Origin: Pedobacter sp. KBS0701
Lineage (GTDB): Bacteria > Bacteroidota > Bacteroidia > Sphingobacteriales > Sphingobacteriaceae
Direction: 5' to 3'
Length of the DNA stretch: 64,000 nucleotides
Assembly: GCF_005938645.2 (NCBI RefSeq)
Contig: NZ_CP042171.1
Coordinates: 1,116,001-1,180,000 of the forward strand
The translations under genes were made by a program, and so were the position numbers. Position 1 is the stretch's first letter. Every line of letters starts with the position of its first letter. The notes beneath the pieces are model-generated. The model made no database searches. It saw nothing but the letters and a program-made list of their open reading frames with translations, and was not told the DNA's origin. Shown here one piece after another: positions 1-8,564 of this stretch.

Positions 1-1
1 C

Positions 2-715
2 AAAATAAATGCCTTGCCTTTCGAGTTATTTGCCAAGGCTGTTCCACAGCATATTTATGCCAGGCATAAAAACAATCCACACCAGATAGAAGCATTGGTT
101 TTTGGTGCTGCAGGCTTTTTAAATGATCATTTTGAAGAAGAATACCCGCGGAAGTTAAAAGCAGAATTTCAGTTTCTCCAAAAGAAATATAACATTACAC
201 CCATTAATGTTTCCCTTTGGAAGTTTATGCGCATGCGTCCTCAAAATTTCCCAACCATTCGTTTGGCACAATTTGCAGCATTAATAACCAAAGCCAATCA
301 TCTTTTTTCTAAAATTATGGAAATAAAGAATGTGGCTGAACTGCGTAGCTTATTTGAAAACCTGCCCGTAAACGATTACTGGAAAACACATTATCATTTT
401 AAAAAGATAGCTTCCACCGTAAATATACAGATCGGAAAAACATCAGTAGATAATGTCCTCTTAAATACCGTCGCCTTGTTTTTATTTGCTTATGGAAAAC
501 ATACAGCAGCACAATATTTTATCAGTAGAGCCGTAAAACTGTTAGAAAGTTTGCCTGCTGAGCAAAATGCAATTACCAATAAGTTTACTGAAGCAGGCGT
601 GAAGATGGAGAATGCATTTGCCTCTCAGGGAATTTTGCAATTAAAAAAGCAATATTGCGATGAGAAAAAATGCCTGTCTTGTGGTATTGGAATTAAAATT
701 TTAAAACAGGCCTAA
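2..715 (+). CDS. DUF2851 family protein, 3' part (start lies before the window)
   Basis: The reading frame is open to the first base of the window, so the N-terminus is missing; about 237 residues are visible. The pattern (ALPFELFAKAVP near the start, then a long helical region and a C-terminal KKYCDEKKCLSCGIG-like cysteine cluster) is that of the DUF2851 family, which is common in Bacteroidota and has no proven biochemical role. The closing C-x-x-C-type cysteines could bind metal, which is inference. Two small genes of unknown function, the second PspC-like, follow on the same strand. A TTG at 14 would be an internal codon, not a start. Confidence 0.75.
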   Translation, partial: KINALPFELFAKAVPQHIYARHKNNPHQIEALVFGAAGFLNDHFEEEYPRKLKAEFQFLQKKYNITPINVSLWKFMRMRPQNFPTIRLAQFAALITKANHLFSKIMEIKNVAELRSLFENLPVNDYWKTHYHFKKIASTVNIQIGKTSVDNVLLNTVALFLFAYGKHTAAQYFISRAVKLLESLPAEQNAITNKFTEAGVKMENAFASQGILQLKKQYCDEKKCLSCGIGIKILKQA

Positions 716-766
716 GCTTTTCTGCTTTCCGGTAAAACTTTATACACTATAATCTGTTTCCACATT

Positions 767-982
767 ATGGAATTTCCACACGAGCTAAAAGAACTATATC
801 CTAATCAGATTACTGAGGTTAGGGGTAATGCCGATGCCTTAACTGTTATTTTAAACAGAGATGTCGATATCCATCAATTTAAGGCAGAATTGATTAAAAA
901 GTTTTCAGGATTGGAAGAACAACAAACGCTTTTTATAAAACATGAAGATAGGCAGGATTTCGAAAAATTAATTTTGGAATAA
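767..982 (+). CDS. small hypothetical protein (71 aa)
   Basis: I do not recognise this family. It starts at an ATG 51 bp after the DUF2851 gene, is acidic and soluble (no signal peptide or membrane segment) and has a predicted alternation of strands and helices. Its position between DUF2851 and a PspC-like gene, all on the same strand, suggests co-transcription with the former. Codon use resembles its neighbours, which supports a real gene, but the function is unknown. Confidence 0.55.
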   Translation: MEFPHELKELYPNQITEVRGNADALTVILNRDVDIHQFKAELIKKFSGLEEQQTLFIKHEDRQDFEKLILE

Positions 983-1115
983 ATGCGTTTTCGTTTGCCA
1001 TTAAAATTTAACCAATTAAATTTCCTAAATTAGATTCTGAAATCATATAATGGTTTCGGTTTTGGATAGTTTTTATTTTGTGCAGTGCGATTAAGATTTT
1101 TAAAATAAGCTTAAA

Positions 1116-1334
1116 ATGTTCCAGAGAATTATCACTTATTTTGAACAGCAGAGTTTTGGAGTGTCTACCTATTTAGCCAATAAGCTGAATATGAGTACAG
1201 CTAAAGTGAGACTGTTTTTTATTTACTCATCGTTTTTGGCGGTGGGTTTTCCTATATTATTTTATTTTTTAGCTGCTGTTGTGCTCGATATCAGAACATA
1301 CATGAAAAGAATGCGGCTGAGGATCTGGGAATGA
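1116..1334 (+). CDS. PspC-domain small membrane protein (72 aa)
   Basis: Short protein with an N-terminal amphipathic part (MFQRIITYFEQQSFGVSTYL), an LNMSTAKVRLFFIYSSF segment and one strong hydrophobic helix at about residues 38-58 (VGFPILFYFLAAVVLD), ending in a basic tail. This is the layout of the PspC domain (phage-shock-protein C type): helix, conserved V-R-x-x-F, membrane helix. PspC proteins sit in the inner membrane and act in envelope stress; that role here is inferred. No other psp gene is visible next to it. Confidence 0.65.
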   Translation: MFQRIITYFEQQSFGVSTYLANKLNMSTAKVRLFFIYSSFLAVGFPILFYFLAAVVLDIRTYMKRMRLRIWE

Positions 1335-1339
1335 TTTCA

Positions 1340-1500
1340 GTAGGCAGTTTTCAGTTGGCAGTGTCCAATTTGCAGTTAACAGTATCCGGTTTTCAATTGA
1401 CCGTATCTGGTTGGCAGTTTTAAGTTAATAGTATCTAAGTGCTAGTTGGCAGTATTCAGTTGACAGTTAAATTAACTGGAAATTGAGAATTGAAAACTGA
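1340..1500. repeat. degenerate short repeats built on cagttggcagt
   Basis: The gap between the PspC-like gene and the ankyrin gene consists of about ten imperfect copies of an 11-15 nt word (variants: cagttttcagttggcagt, cagttaacagt, cagttgacagt). It has no coding sense. It looks like low-complexity repeat expansion in a convergent intergenic space. Confidence 0.7.
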
Positions 1501-1501
1501 A

Positions 1502-2161
1502 CTAGTCATCATCTCTTAAAATTTCGGCAATTTCATTAAAGCCTTTTTCTGCGGCCAAATCTGCCGGGAGTTTTCCGCCTTCCATGCGTAAAGAAACTTC
1601 CGCTCCGTGTTCTAACAGTAAAATAATCAATTCAATATTTCCAAGTTGAGCAGCAGTGTGTAAGGGAGCTAAGCCTGCTTTCTGACAAACATTAGGGTAT
1701 GCGCCCGCATCTAAGAGCATTTTAGTGATATTAAAATTATTAGCTGCAACTGCCGAGTGGATTGGAAATACATTGAAGCCATTTTTTGATGCCAGGTTTA
1801 CTTCAGCGCCTTTTAAAACCAGAAAACGGGCCAATTCCTCATGTCCGAAATAGCAGGCTAAACCAAGCGGTGTAAAGCCATCTTCAGAAAATTCATTGAT
1901 ACTGGCAGGGTTTTGAAAAATCAGTAGCGTAGCCGCGTCGAATTTGCCAACGGCACAGGCCTCAAACAAGGTTAAATGATCTACAAACTCAGCAATCAAA
2001 TCTGCTATTTCTTGTTTTTTGTAATAACAAGCCAATAACAATGGCGAAATGTGATGAGAAGTATTAATATTTGCCAATTTTGGATTTTCAACCAAAATTT
2101 CTTTTACTGATTGTAAATTTCCAGCCTCAATTTGCTCTTCGAGTTGCGTTATACCCATCAT
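1502..2161 (-). CDS. ankyrin-repeat protein (219 aa)
   Basis: Cytoplasmic protein made of ankyrin repeats. Repeat hallmarks are visible from about residue 90: DGFTPLGLACYFGHEELARF, NGFNVFPIHSAVAANNFNIT, AGLAPLHTAAQLGNIELIIL and a last, shorter one with KLPADLAAEKGFNEIAEIL. The N-terminal 80 residues hold weaker repeats (SPLLLACYYKKQEIADLI). No enzymatic domain, signal peptide or membrane segment is present. Such proteins mediate protein binding; the partner is unknown. It is a single gene, convergent with the PspC-like gene. Confidence 0.85.
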   Translation of the reverse strand: MMGITQLEEQIEAGNLQSVKEILVENPKLANINTSHHISPLLLACYYKKQEIADLIAEFVDHLTLFEACAVGKFDAATLLIFQNPASINEFSEDGFTPLGLACYFGHEELARFLVLKGAEVNLASKNGFNVFPIHSAVAANNFNITKMLLDAGAYPNVCQKAGLAPLHTAAQLGNIELIILLLEHGAEVSLRMEGGKLPADLAAEKGFNEIAEILRDDD

Positions 2162-2317
2162 ATTGTTTCAAAAATCGCTTTAAATTAACGAAAATTAAGG
2201 AATTGTAAACTTTAATGCTTAAATATATATAGTGTGAGGCAATCTACCAAGGCTTCGGCGGTTAAAAAACTATTATGTTTCCAAAAAGAACCAGCGGACG
2301 AAAATTGCCAGCTGAAA

Positions 2318-2450
2318 GCTGCCAATTGATTTGGGCGTTCCCCAAGCTACGCAAGGGGCGGGCTTTGCAGGGCTGCGCTGCGCTCCGGTACCGATGAAGG
2401 ATCGGTACTGGACCCTTACAATCCCTAACGCGGTATTAATGGAAGAAGAC
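2318..2450. repeat. REP-like intergenic element with a nested hairpin
   Basis: GC-rich stretch in an AT-rich gap: a block with gggcgttcccc, caaggggcgggct, gctgcgctgcgctcc and ttacaatccctaacgcgg. Similar blocks occur between genes in many Bacteroidota (from memory, not searched). It is broken by a perfect inverted repeat, gtaccgat-gaagg-atcggtac, at 2388-2408, which appears to have inserted inside the element between gctccg and ttacaatccc. Confidence 0.5.
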
Positions 2451-2560
2451 ACTGAAGTGACTAGTAGTTTTCAGCAATCTGTTAAATCTGGGGCGGTAAT
2501 ATTATATTAATATTTAAGAAAAGATTTTTCACTGCTTTCAGAATGACATAGTTTAAGCAC

Positions 2561-2725
2561 TACAGGCCCAGGTTAAATAAACCTGATAGAACGGAAAGCC
2601 CGGAGTATAGCGAGGACTTGAAGGGATAGCAGGACTACCGTAACCGAAAAGCACCGAAGCCTGCTTTACAAATAATATTGAATAAATAAGTTGACAAGGT
2701 CCTTCGACAGGCTCAGGATTGACAA
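2561..2725. repeat. second intergenic repeat block (GC-rich, plus ccttcgacaggctcagg)
   Basis: Positions 2561-2665 carry a structured GC-rich block (cggaaagcccggag, gcgaggacttgaaggg, gatagcaggacta) with no reading frame, followed at 2701-2717 by ccttcgacaggctcagg, a word often seen between bacterial genes. Together with the block at 2318-2450 this explains much of the 900-bp gap upstream of ftsK. A non-coding RNA cannot be excluded, but nothing specific supports one. Confidence 0.4.
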
Positions 2726-2727
2726 AA

Positions 2728-2768
2728 AAATCCCGTTTAACCTCTCCAGGTAAAACGGGATAAAACCT
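2728..2768. terminator. hairpin, possible terminator or attenuator
   Basis: Inverted repeat tcccgttt / aaacggga around an aacctctccaggt loop, flanked by an A-run on the left (2725-2731) and weak A/T tracts. On the minus strand it would be followed by a T-run, so it could end transcription entering from the ftsK side. Confidence 0.35.
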
Positions 2769-3018
2769 AAAACAAAATCCGCTTCATTTGATAAAAACGT
2801 CACAACTTGTGTGTTGTTAAAATAATAGACAATAATTTCTGTTTAAGGTTTAATGCCTGATGAATATTTTTATTTAATTTAAGGCAGATTAAAAAATAAG
2901 GTATAAGGATATATTTACCTGGGTTTAATGCGTTGTTTTAAAAAGAGGAGGCATGGCAGAAAGCATATAACAGTAATGGTTACAGTTTGTAATTATTTTT
3001 TTTGTCAGGCTTTCGTTA

Positions 3019-3045
3019 ATGCTGCGCAGTTTTATCTAAGTTTGT
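3019..3045 (+). promoter_or_regulatory. promoter of ftsK (-7 box TAAGTTTG)
   Basis: TAAGTTTG at 3037-3044 fits the Bacteroidota -7 consensus TAnnTTTG and lies 28 bp before the ftsK ATG. A tttcg about 21 bp upstream may act as a weak -33 element. The words aatgctgcgcag and tttatctaagtttgtt recur almost unchanged at 8210-8238 before another gene. Confidence 0.55.
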
Positions 3046-3072
3046 TCAATATTAAATTATTTAGGATAGAAA

Positions 3073-5664
3073 ATGTCGGTAAGGGGTAACCAGTTTAAAA
3101 CCAATACATTCAGAGATAAAGGTGCAGAAAGTGCACCCGGCAGATCATCATCAGGCAGGCAACCGAAAGAAAAAAGAGATTTTTTGCCAAGCTTCGATCT
3201 GGCAGATGGCCGTGCAGTTAAAATTGCAGGACTGTTTTTTGTGATCTTATCGTTATATTTTTTAATTGCCTTTACTTCATACCTATTTACCTGGCAGGAT
3301 GACCAGAGTTATGTAATCGATGCCAATGGTGGTTGGGGCAATCTTTTTAAAACAGCCGAAGAATTAAAAACTGCTGGTGTTACCACGCCTGTTGTTCAAA
3401 ACTGGCTGGGTAAGTTTGGCGCATTATTGTCACATCAGTTCATTTACGAATGGTTCGGTATTGCCTCTTTCCTGTTTGTTCTGGCCTTTTTCATTATCGG
3501 TTACCGTCTGTTATTTAAAGTTAAAATCCTTTCCATCTCTAAAACATTAGGATACAGCTTTTTCTTTTTACTGTTTATTTCATTAACCTTAGGTTTTGCA
3601 CATGGTTTCTGGTCAGAATCACCACACTACCTGGAAGGTGAATTTGGCTATTGGAGCAATAAATTATTGAGTGCCCAAATTGGCGCGGCCGGTGTTGCCG
3701 GGTTAATTGCTTTTGCCGGGTTAACCATTTTAATCATTGCATATAATATCGATTTTAAATTTCCGGAACGTAAGGCAAAAGAAGTTTACCTTGATAATGA
3801 AACACCAGATTATGTAAACGATATCAGGGAGCAGGCGGTAAAAAACAAAACTTTTGAAGAGCCGTCTGCGCCTATTGAATTTCCGGTGCGCGATAAATCT
3901 GTAAATAACGAACGTAAACAACAGAACGTAGTATTACAGCCAAACCGTTTCGAGGAAAAAGAAGAGGAAAAAACGGTAACACCTGTGGTATTATCTCCAT
4001 TGGCGGCTAATTTGCCATTGGCTACTGCTGCGGCTACATCATTGCCTCTAGTGGTAGAACCACCAATTGAAGTGGAAAAGGAACCTGCTTTTACAATAGA
4101 AAAAACCGAAGAAGAAAAAAAATCGGATGACCTGGTTGAGCAATTTGGCAATTATGACGAAAAACTGGATTTATCCGGTTATAAATATCCAACCATTGAT
4201 TTGTTAGAAAATTATGGTACGAATAAAATTTCGGTAAATGCTGAAGAACTCGAAGCCAACAAAAATAAAATTGTGGAAACGCTTAATCATTACAATATTG
4301 AAATTGATAAGATTAAGGCAACCATTGGCCCAACGGTTACCCTTTACGAAATTATTCCGGCCCCGGGGGTCAGGATTTCGAAAATTAAAAACCTGGAGGA
4401 TGACATTGCACTTTCGTTAGCTGCCCTGGGGATCCGTATTATAGCACCAATGCCTGGTAAAGGTACCATAGGTATCGAGGTGCCGAATCAACATCCGGAA
4501 ATGGTACCTATGCGCAGTATTTTAAATACCGAAAAATGGAGTCAAACCACTATGGATTTGCCGATTGCCTTAGGTAAGACCATTAGCAATGAGGTATATA
4601 TTGCCGACCTGGCTAAAATGCCGCACTTGTTGGTAGCAGGGGCAACCGGTCAGGGTAAATCGGTGGGTATTAACGCCATTTTGGTTTCGCTGCTTTTTAA
4701 GAAACACCCTGCACAACTTAAATTCGTACTCGTCGATCCTAAAAAAGTAGAGTTAACCTTATTTAATAGAATTGAAAGACACTTTTTGGCAAAACTGCCT
4801 GGAGAGGCTGATGCCATTATTACCGATACCAAAAAAGTAGTGAATACGTTAAACTCACTTTGTATCGAAATGGATCAGCGTTACGATTTATTGAAAGATG
4901 CACAGGTTAGGAATTTAAAAGAATACAACGATAAGTTTGTTAAACGCAAACTTAATCCAAATAACGGCCACCGCTTTTTACCATTCATTGTTTTAGTAGT
5001 AGATGAGTTTGCCGATTTAATGATGACGGCAGGTAAAGAGGTGGAGGCACCAATTGCACGTTTGGCACAATTGGCGAGGGCTATTGGTATTCACTTGGTT
5101 CTGGCTACTCAGCGGCCATCGGTAAATATTATTACGGGAACCATTAAAGCCAACTTCCCGGCCAGGCTGGCTTTTAGGGTATTGTCGAAAATCGATTCGA
5201 GAACCATTTTAGATAGTGGTGGTGCCGATCAGTTAATTGGCCGTGGTGATATGCTCTTATCTACCGGTAGCGACTTAATCAGGCTACAGTGTGCTTTCGT
5301 TGATACACCTGAGGTAGACCGCATTTCTGAGTATATCGGTAACCAGCGCGGTTATGCTGATGCCTATCAACTGCCAGAATACATTGATGAAGCAGGAGAG
5401 GGAAGCAAGGCCGATTTCGATCCGAACGAGCGTGATAAGTTTTTTGAAGATGCGGCAAGGTTAATTGTAATGCATCAGCAGGGCTCAACTTCATTAATAC
5501 AGCGTAAACTTAAATTAGGTTATAACAGGGCCGGTCGTATTATCGACCAGTTAGAGGCTGCCGGAATTGTTGGCCCTTTTGAAGGAAGTAAAGCAAGAGA
5601 AGTTTTATATCCTGATGAGTATTCTTTGGAACAATTCTTGAATGGTATGGATAACAAGGATTAG
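3073..5664 (+). CDS. ftsK: DNA translocase FtsK/SpoIIIE
   Basis: ATP-driven DNA pump at the division septum that clears and helps resolve chromosome termini. The order of domains is complete: four membrane helices in residues about 50-226, an acidic/proline-rich linker to about 350, the alpha/beta motor with Walker A GATGQGKS (523-530) and Walker B VLVVDEF (D644-E645), and a C-terminal winged-helix gamma domain (about 800-863, KLGYNRAGRIIDQLEAAGIV) that reads oriented DNA motifs. The 863-aa length is normal for Bacteroidota, whose linker is short. The outer-membrane lipoprotein carrier gene follows after 60 bp and may share the transcript, an order common in this phylum. Confidence 0.97.
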   Translation: MSVRGNQFKTNTFRDKGAESAPGRSSSGRQPKEKRDFLPSFDLADGRAVKIAGLFFVILSLYFLIAFTSYLFTWQDDQSYVIDANGGWGNLFKTAEELKTAGVTTPVVQNWLGKFGALLSHQFIYEWFGIASFLFVLAFFIIGYRLLFKVKILSISKTLGYSFFFLLFISLTLGFAHGFWSESPHYLEGEFGYWSNKLLSAQIGAAGVAGLIAFAGLTILIIAYNIDFKFPERKAKEVYLDNETPDYVNDIREQAVKNKTFEEPSAPIEFPVRDKSVNNERKQQNVVLQPNRFEEKEEEKTVTPVVLSPLAANLPLATAAATSLPLVVEPPIEVEKEPAFTIEKTEEEKKSDDLVEQFGNYDEKLDLSGYKYPTIDLLENYGTNKISVNAEELEANKNKIVETLNHYNIEIDKIKATIGPTVTLYEIIPAPGVRISKIKNLEDDIALSLAALGIRIIAPMPGKGTIGIEVPNQHPEMVPMRSILNTEKWSQTTMDLPIALGKTISNEVYIADLAKMPHLLVAGATGQGKSVGINAILVSLLFKKHPAQLKFVLVDPKKVELTLFNRIERHFLAKLPGEADAIITDTKKVVNTLNSLCIEMDQRYDLLKDAQVRNLKEYNDKFVKRKLNPNNGHRFLPFIVLVVDEFADLMMTAGKEVEAPIARLAQLARAIGIHLVLATQRPSVNIITGTIKANFPARLAFRVLSKIDSRTILDSGGADQLIGRGDMLLSTGSDLIRLQCAFVDTPEVDRISEYIGNQRGYADAYQLPEYIDEAGEGSKADFDPNERDKFFEDAARLIVMHQQGSTSLIQRKLKLGYNRAGRIIDQLEAAGIVGPFEGSKAREVLYPDEYSLEQFLNGMDNKD

Positions 5665-5724
5665 ATTAAACCATTTAACAATAATCTACTCTAACGTTTC
5701 AAAGAAAAACTTAAAAAAGAAAAG

Positions 5725-6375
5725 ATGAAGAAATTAATTTCAGCATTAATGGTTGTAGTTGCTTTTACAACTTCAACTTATGCTCAAACTGATGCGAAAG
5801 CTAAAGCCATTTTAGCTGAAGTGAGTAAAAAATACAAATCGTATAACGTAGTTAAAACAGATTTTACCTTTACTTTGGATAATCCAAAAGCTAAAGTAAA
5901 AGAAACCCAGCAAGGTACCTTGTATGTTAAAGCCAATTCTAACAAGTATAAAGTAGCCATGACTAACCAGGAATTGTTTAGCGATGGTAAAAGCCAGTGG
6001 ACTTATCTGAAAAAAGACAAAGAAGTACAGGTAAGTAATGTAGATAATAGCGGGGATGCCATTAATCCGGCTAAGATCTTTACCGTTTACGAAAAAGGAT
6101 TTAAATACGTTTATACTGGCGAAGAAAAAGCTGGTGCTAAAACCTATCAAATGATCGATTTAACACCAGTTGATGCTAAAAAATCGATTTTTAAAGTACG
6201 TTTAAGTATCGATAAAGCCGCTAAACAAATTGCAAATGTGGTGTTGTTTGATAAAAACGGAAACAAATACACCTACAATGTGAAAACTTTTTCGCCTAAC
6301 GTAAACATACCAGAAACTACTTTTGCTTTCGATGCCAAAAAATATCCTGGTGTTGAAGTGGTAGATTTGAGATAA
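5725..6375 (+). CDS. lolA: LolA-like outer-membrane lipoprotein carrier
   Basis: Periplasmic chaperone that carries lipoproteins from the inner to the outer membrane. It starts with a clear signal peptide (MKKLISALMVVVAFTTSTYA, cut before Q), followed by the LolA pattern: KYKSYNVVKTDFTF, QGTLYVKANSNKYKV, LFSDGKSQWTY and a C-terminal DLR. At 216 aa it has the family's usual length. It lies 60 bp after ftsK on the same strand and is followed by a strong terminator, so ftsK-lolA probably form a unit. Confidence 0.9.
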   Translation: MKKLISALMVVVAFTTSTYAQTDAKAKAILAEVSKKYKSYNVVKTDFTFTLDNPKAKVKETQQGTLYVKANSNKYKVAMTNQELFSDGKSQWTYLKKDKEVQVSNVDNSGDAINPAKIFTVYEKGFKYVYTGEEKAGAKTYQMIDLTPVDAKKSIFKVRLSIDKAAKQIANVVLFDKNGNKYTYNVKTFSPNVNIPETTFAFDAKKYPGVEVVDLR

Positions 6376-6414
6376 CAGATTTGGCAGGCAGCGCAAGGTT
6401 TTAGCGCTATCTAT

Positions 6415-6461
6415 AAAAAAGCGATTTAATCAGGAGATATCCCTGGTTAAGTCGCTTTTTC
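6415..6461 (+). terminator. rho-independent terminator after lolA
   Basis: Long stem: aaaaagcgatttaatcagg pairs with cctggttaa-gtcgcttttt around agatat, followed by TTTTTCTTTT. It lies 40 bp after the lolA stop. Confidence 0.85.
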
Positions 6462-6648
6462 TTTTATATGCCTATACGTTTATCTTTTATGATTTACATT
6501 AATGCGTATAAGCAAGATCTTGATTTTGTAATTTTATTTCGTTTTTAGTTACGGGAACGATTGCACAGATATATATGATTTATCATACATTGTTGTATTT
6601 TAATGATTAATTTCATGCTTAGTATTAACCAAATATAATTCTACAAAC

Positions 6649-7551
6649 ATGAAAAAAAAATCAGGTATTCTCGTACTCGGGATGGCTATTGCGTTGTTCG
6701 GATGCAAGAAAGACAAAACAACAGTAGCTGATGTTGCAGGTGGTCAATCCATTGTTCAGCCAAACAAACTAGGGCTAACAGTTGCGGCGGTAAGCACTAC
6801 AGTGAGCAATGAAGCGGCTTTAAAAGCTGCCATAGCAAACGCGCAACCAGGCGATGTGATTACCGTAAGCGGTACCATTTACCTCACCAGTACCCTTCAG
6901 TTACTTAAAAGCGGTACATCCAGCTCCAAAATTAATTTTACCGGCGGTATATTGGATTGTTCAGGTATTTCTGGTGCTAACTGGGGTGTAAAAGTAAATG
7001 GAAGTTACTGGAATATTACCAACATGACCATCAGAAATGCACCCGACTGCGGGATTGTTTTCCAGACAGGTGGCTACAATTATGTGAATAAGGTAACTAC
7101 TCATGGAAATAAGGACTCCGGACTTCAGATTTATAACGGCGGTCACCACAATAGCATCAATAATTCTACTTCTTATGATAATTATGATGTGGCCAACGGT
7201 GGTGAAAATGCAGATGGTTATGCCTGTAAGTTATCTGCCGGAGCGGGTAATCAGTTTAACTCCTGCAATGCCTACCACAATTCTGATGATGGCTGGGATT
7301 TATACGGACAACCTTATACTGTTGTAATCAATAATTGTACGGCCACCAATAATGGTTATGGTACGAATGGTGATGGAAATGGTTTCAAACTGGGTAGTGC
7401 CGGACAAAATGTTCCGCATACCGTTACCAATTGCAAAGCCAATAACAACAAAGGAAGCGGTTACGATGGAAATGGAAACGCCGGCCACATCACGACCACA
7501 GGCAGCGGTGGCTCTGGTAATGTAAAAGGGCTTTTTAACCGAATTTATTAA
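6649..7551 (+). CDS. pectate lyase-like right-handed beta-helix lipoprotein (PL9 type)
   Basis: Surface or periplasmic lipoprotein (signal ending in ALFGC, lipid Cys19, then KKDK) with a right-handed parallel beta-helix. The PL9 signature is intact: ENADG (D189), NSDDGWDL (D213, D214, D217) and GNGFKLG (K247). The spacing D189/D213/D214/D217 equals that of the calcium ligands of Erwinia Pel9A (209/233/234/237), and K247 is at the place of its catalytic lysine, so cleavage of polygalacturonate by beta-elimination is likely. At 300 aa it is short for the family: the C-terminal coils are reduced. It stands alone, with its own terminator. Confidence 0.85.
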   Translation: MKKKSGILVLGMAIALFGCKKDKTTVADVAGGQSIVQPNKLGLTVAAVSTTVSNEAALKAAIANAQPGDVITVSGTIYLTSTLQLLKSGTSSSKINFTGGILDCSGISGANWGVKVNGSYWNITNMTIRNAPDCGIVFQTGGYNYVNKVTTHGNKDSGLQIYNGGHHNSINNSTSYDNYDVANGGENADGYACKLSAGAGNQFNSCNAYHNSDDGWDLYGQPYTVVINNCTATNNGYGTNGDGNGFKLGSAGQNVPHTVTNCKANNNKGSGYDGNGNAGHITTTGSGGSGNVKGLFNRIY

Positions 7552-7567
7552 GAATTGTTCTCCCCGT

Positions 7568-7602
7568 AAAAAGGTTCAGTTGGAAACAGCTGAACTTTTT
7601 TT
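7568..7602 (+). terminator. rho-independent terminator after the PL9 gene
   Basis: aaaaaggttcagtt pairs with agctgaactttttt around ggaaac, ending in a T-run; 17 bp after the stop codon. Confidence 0.85.
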
Positions 7603-7684
7603 GTTACAAGGATTAATAGCTACTTAGAGGTGAGCACCTATCTAATGTTCATTAAATCATGAGAAGGCATCCTGATGAAGTTAT

Positions 7685-8045
7685 GCGTGTAGTCACATCT
7701 TTTTGAGAATAGTTTAGGCGTCATGCTAGCTTGCTTTAATAGCACACAGGTTTTACCGAAGAACGCCGTCAATCCCAAGAGCCGGTGAAATCAAAAAAAC
7801 AGGTGCACAACAGTAAAAATGGCACTAACAAACCTGAAACGCAGTGGTTTTGTGTTCATAACCGATAATTTGATTTTTTTAAAAAAAATATTGAACACAA
7901 AACGAAGTGTCGCTGTTTTTTTGATGAGCATAGGATTGTGCAAGAGGCTCATTGCTGGATCCGATAGCCATCGGATGACAATGCGCTTTGGGTACTTTGG
8001 CGCTCCAAAGTACCATGCCTCCGCGGCAAAGAGCGGGAAAATGAA
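7685..8045. repeat. dispersed intergenic repeat, copy 1 (about 360 bp)
   Basis: Nearly the whole stretch recurs in reverse orientation at 38690-39145: blocks around cacatcttttt, agtttaggcg, caatcccaagagccgg, caaaaaaacaggtgcac, acctgaaacgcagtggtttt, gaacacaaaacgaagtg, tcattgctggat and gctttgggtactttggcgc all match. Copy 1 lacks about 50 bp found in copy 2 and carries an extra 15 bp (the palindrome at 7959-7976). Short open frames exist on both strands (for example 7819-8073) but they do not survive in copy 2, so I treat this as non-coding repeat, not genes. Confidence 0.85.
7959..7976. repeat. short palindrome inserted in repeat copy 1
   Basis: atccgatagccatcggat. At the matching place in copy 2 (around 38811-38822, read on the other strand) the sequence is simply gctggattgac; here it is gctggat + 15 bp + tgac. 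This is a filled site against an empty site of the palindrome family seen in the tRNA-Leu locus. Confidence 0.8.
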
Positions 8046-8209
8046 CATTGCTCTAAAATTATTTGTTGAGTAATCAAGATAAGTTAATGGCAGAAAAGAT
8101 GCTGAAATAAGTTCAGCATGATGATCGCTTTAGTAATTGTACTTGATAGGACATTGTTCAGGATGGAAATGAACACACTGGTTGATAAATTTTTCATCCG
8201 GTATTTATG

Positions 8210-8238
8210 AATGCTGCGCAGATTTATCTAAGTTTGTT
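8210..8238 (+). promoter_or_regulatory. promoter-like segment shared with ftsK; decides the start of the next gene
   Basis: aatgctgcgcag followed by tttatctaagtttgtt repeats the ftsK promoter at 3019-3045 with one substitution. TAAGTTTG (8229-8236) is a -7 box. The transcript would begin about at the ATG at 8243, which argues against translation from the earlier ATG at 8207. Confidence 0.5.
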
Positions 8239-8242
8239 TCCA

Positions 8243-8515
8243 ATGTCATTGCCACTAACAAACCATACTTTAGAGAAATTAGAAGCCCTGCTTTTTGCTA
8301 TGGGTTATAAGGTACGTTATGAGAAAGGGAACTTTAAAACCGGTTCGTGCCTGCTCGAACACAATAAGGTTGTTGTAGTCAATAAGTTCTCCAACCTGGA
8401 AGGAAAAATTGCCGCATTGATTACCCTGGTAAAACAGACCAATGCCGACGAAAACCTTTTAGACGAGAAACAACGGCAGTTTTATCAATCTTTACAACAA
8501 ACCGAATTATTTTAA
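8243..8515 (+). CDS. conserved small hypothetical protein (90 aa)
   Basis: I do not know a function for this protein. It is soluble, with a helical N-terminus (LTNHTLEKLEALLFAMGYKV), a central beta segment (VRYEKGNFKTGSCLLEHNKVVVVN) and a helical C-terminus. An upstream ATG at 8207 would add 12 residues, but those codons coincide with a promoter-like sequence shared with ftsK, so the ATG at 8243 is preferred; the message could then be leaderless. It precedes the PhnP-like gene by 50 bp on the same strand and probably shares its transcript. Confidence 0.65.
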   Translation: MSLPLTNHTLEKLEALLFAMGYKVRYEKGNFKTGSCLLEHNKVVVVNKFSNLEGKIAALITLVKQTNADENLLDEKQRQFYQSLQQTELF

Positions 8516-8564
8516 TGAAGATACAACGCAAGGATTACTTATTTAGAAAGGAAAGTTTAAGCAG

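Noticed and set aside
7819-8073. Overlapping open frames on both strands inside the dispersed repeat
   Set aside because: The second copy of the repeat at 38690-39145 does not preserve them, and they have no protein-like composition.
8207-8242. Upstream ATG as the start of the 90-aa protein
   Set aside because: The 12 extra codons coincide with a promoter segment shared with ftsK, so they are probably not translated.
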